DNA of 64,000 nucleotides, taken from Asterias amurensis. Its lineage: Eukaryota; Echinodermata; Asteroidea; Forcipulatida; Asteriidae. Shown here piece by piece: positions 62,041 through 64,000 of the stretch (position 1 is its first letter; each line of letters begins with the position of its first letter). Location of the stretch: contig NC_092651.1 of assembly GCF_032118995.1 (NCBI RefSeq), forward strand, positions 19,266,349-19,330,348, in the 5' to 3' direction. The notes under the pieces were generated by a model. The model searched no databases. It was not told the origin of the DNA and saw only the letters and a list, made by a program, of their open reading frames with translations. The position numbers and the translations under genes were made by a program.

Positions 62041-62234
62041 AGTTTGAACAAAGAAAAAATTGACTGGAGCGGGACTTGAAGTGACAACCTCGGGGTTAAC
62101 AAACCGGCACTCCACCAACTGAGTTATATTGACTAATGGGGAGAACGCCAACATAGGGCTGGGTAGCTCAGTTGGTAGAGCACCGGGCGCCTTTGGTTCA
62201 AGTCTTGCGCCAGTAATTTTGTCTTTGTTCAAAC
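62041..62234. mobile_element. Head-to-head tRNA-like SINE heads, copy B
   Basis: Counterpart of 44150-44342. The plus-strand half reads GGGTAGCTCAGTTGGTAG, one base closer to a tRNA A-box context than copy A. Confidence 0.7.
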
Positions 62235-63312
62235 CTAAACAAATCCATATGAAACGGCCAAACAAGAAGCATTTGGGGCCATTGAGAAAATGGCGCTAAC
62301 CCATCTCGTAGTACGGATCACGTTTCAATTCACAACAATTTTTATGGGGGAAATTTGTTAAACCATGATGGTGGGCCTTTGTGGTTATGTGATTACATGT
62401 AGGTATATATACATTCAAACGGAGACCTATAACAAAAGAGTACAATAGAGTCCATGGTTTGGGAAAGGTCCACGGTTGGAAAACGTGTACAAAATATAAG
62501 GGAGCTGTTGCAAAAAAGTTTTTAGAAAGAGGGACAATAGGAGGTCTGCGTTTGCAGGCAAATACAAGCTTGTGTGTACATGTATGTGTGCTAAATCTAG
62601 TTCTGTTATAAATGTACTCTATGCGTCATAAGCTCAAACAGTGCAGTCAATGAGGTCAAAGGTCAGCGCATGACCCCTCAATGGCTGGTAAGTTTGAAGC
62701 GTTTATGCACATTTTCATTGTTTTCCTCAGTGATGGCGGCTTATATCGGTTATGGAAAAAATATAAAAAATTTTACCCCCCCCCCCCCCCAAATTTTAAT
62801 ATAAGAAGTGTTACAACTATATTTTATACAACTGCAAGGATTAAAAACAATCGAACGGTTAAAAAAACAAACATTGCACTGTTTTAAAACTGTTTTTTTT
62901 TTTTTACTGTGACTAAAACACAACAATAATATAAGACAAAGAAATGTTACCCTGTTGAGCTAAAATGAGATTTTATTGCAAATAATGAGCTAGACATTGC
63001 CCCCTTTTTTGTCCTTTTTTGCGATTTTCAGAGCCACAAGTATTTAGTTTTTTCTTGACACTAATTTAAAATTTCTTGTCATTGATACATTGTACATGTA
63101 GTATATCAATGAAATGAGTTAAATAGAGGTATCCAAGCTCTGGTGTGAGTGGCCAACGCTGTATGGGTTCGAGTCCCGGTCGTGACACTTTTAAGTCTAC
63201 ATTGTATAGGCATTGTTTACAGACCACTTTTTACAGTTTTACTAAATTTGTCAACATTGACCCTAATTTGTTTGTGCTGCTGAAAACCAACTTTAAGTCC
63301 ATCAAACTCAAT

Positions 63313-63831
63313 TTACATTTTGCAAACAAATCTTTTTACTTCGTTTTCACAGTGTGCCTCTTTCCAATACCCAAACTCCTCATTATTTAATATGTTGACA
63401 TACAAACAGTCATCTACGAAATAGCCATACAGAGCTACTATATGGTAATAACCAGTCAGACTCCCATCTTCCCAAACAAATGTTGCCTCTATAGCTCTAT
63501 CAGTGAGTCCAATCCAAAAATCATCCCTCACTATGGACGTCGCATATGCAATAATGAAGTTGTTTTCCGCATCGCTAGCAATGGATACCAAATGGGAAGG
63601 TCTGCCAGGCAAGGACTGCTGCCTGCAGTAAAGCTCTGCATCATCAAATTTTAACAATTTATTCACAAATAGATAACAGTGTTTCCCGTAGCCTAGCCAG
63701 GGAGGTCGGCAGCAAGCTGTTTTGTCCTTGCGCTCCTGAAGCCTTTCTTTACATGTTTTTGTGTTCAGACAAGTTACCTGAGTTACAAGTAAGACAACCA
63801 GTATGAATGGTTGACTAGTGATGAAATGCAT
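63313..63831 (-). CDS. Secreted C-type lectin-like protein, copy B
   Basis: An intact 172-residue frame with the same signal peptide, six CTLD cysteines and WIGL motif as copy A. Eleven residues differ: Q58K, T93I, M114I, P125L, D129Y, A138F, L139V, S140D, D160H, S163N and K164E (A to B). Nine of these fall in residues 114-164, the long-loop half that contacts ligands in this fold. The triplet region reads GSLTG, so canonical sugar-binding residues are missing here too. Three consecutive codons (138-140) change by five bases. As in copy A it sits in WDR61 intron 5 on the opposite strand and has no intron. Confidence 0.88.
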   Translation of the reverse strand: MHFITSQPFILVVLLVTQVTCLNTKTCKERLQERKDKTACCRPPWLGYGKHCYLFVNKLLKFDDAELYCRQQSLPGRPSHLVSIASDAENNFIIAYATSIVRDDFWIGLTDRAIEATFVWEDGSLTGYYHIVALYGYFVDDCLYVNILNNEEFGYWKEAHCENEVKRFVCKM

Positions 63832-64000
63832 CGTTTTTGTATCAAACTCACTGCAATATCAACTCAGACAACTCAGAATAACAAAATAGTCCGATTCAAT
63901 GTTTTTTTCAAGTTTTTAAATTTCAATAGTGTTGCTTCCTTTTTGTTTTGTTTTATTGATATTGTTGTTTTCAACGCTAGATTTTAAAATGTTTAAACTG

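Larger units (their letters stand above)
54347..64000 (+). repeat. Large direct duplication, copy B (runs off the window)
   Basis: Same gene order as copy A: CpG-rich patch, decayed internal repeats, WDR61 exons 1-5, SINE and MITE set, and the lectin. It lacks the two copy-A insertions (37531-37682, 37935-38307) and has its own insertion and 23-bp array (56962-57273). The end of the duplication is not reached. Confidence 0.95.

Overview
The window is intron-rich, AT-rich animal nuclear DNA packed with short palindromic transposons and tRNA-derived SINEs. The proteins look deuterostome (SMU1 reads at the same 513-residue length as the human protein; WDR61/SKI8 is close to human). The repeat landscape and the CTLD lectin fit an echinoderm, most likely a sea star; that placement is an inference from memory of such repeats, not a proven match.

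Layout: 1-13.6 kb holds no gene I can recognise, only repeats, including a striking array of 23-bp palindromes at 4455-4845. The minus strand from 25998 down to 14133 carries a complete 11-exon SMU1 gene, a spliceosomal LisH/CTLH/WD40 protein. Just upstream of its start codon (26078-27251) is an odd repeat block with 15-bp inverted ends and an inner array of alternating palindromes. From 27 to 36 kb there are nested and abutting TTAA-flanked elements, a fresh 269-bp tandem duplication and a 19-bp minisatellite, again without a recognisable gene.

From 36053 to the end the window consists of two direct copies of one segment of about 18.3 kb (copy A 36053-54346, copy B 54347 to beyond 64000). 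Each copy carries WDR61 (SKI8, plus strand) with an intronless C-type lectin-like gene on the opposite strand inside intron 5. Copy A contains the first and last exons of WDR61, but the exon for about 33 residues of the propeller cannot be found and the flanking exons do not join in frame. Copy B runs off the window after exon 5 and the lectin. Coding differences between the copies are all silent in WDR61 (3 in 553 nt). In the lectin they are mostly amino-acid-changing and clustered in the ligand-binding half of the CTLD. Copy-specific transposon insertions give filled and empty sites. A true tandem duplication and two haplotypes assembled in series both remain possible.

Functionally, SMU1 (pre-mRNA splicing, B complex with RED/IK) and WDR61/SKI8 (PAF1 and SKI complexes) are unrelated housekeeping WD40 proteins transcribed divergently 13 kb apart; the lectin is a secreted, probably immune or recognition protein. 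At least five repeat families share TTAA target sites and TTAA-A/G ends. One of them still holds the start of a THAP domain, which points to the Kolobok superfamily as its parent.
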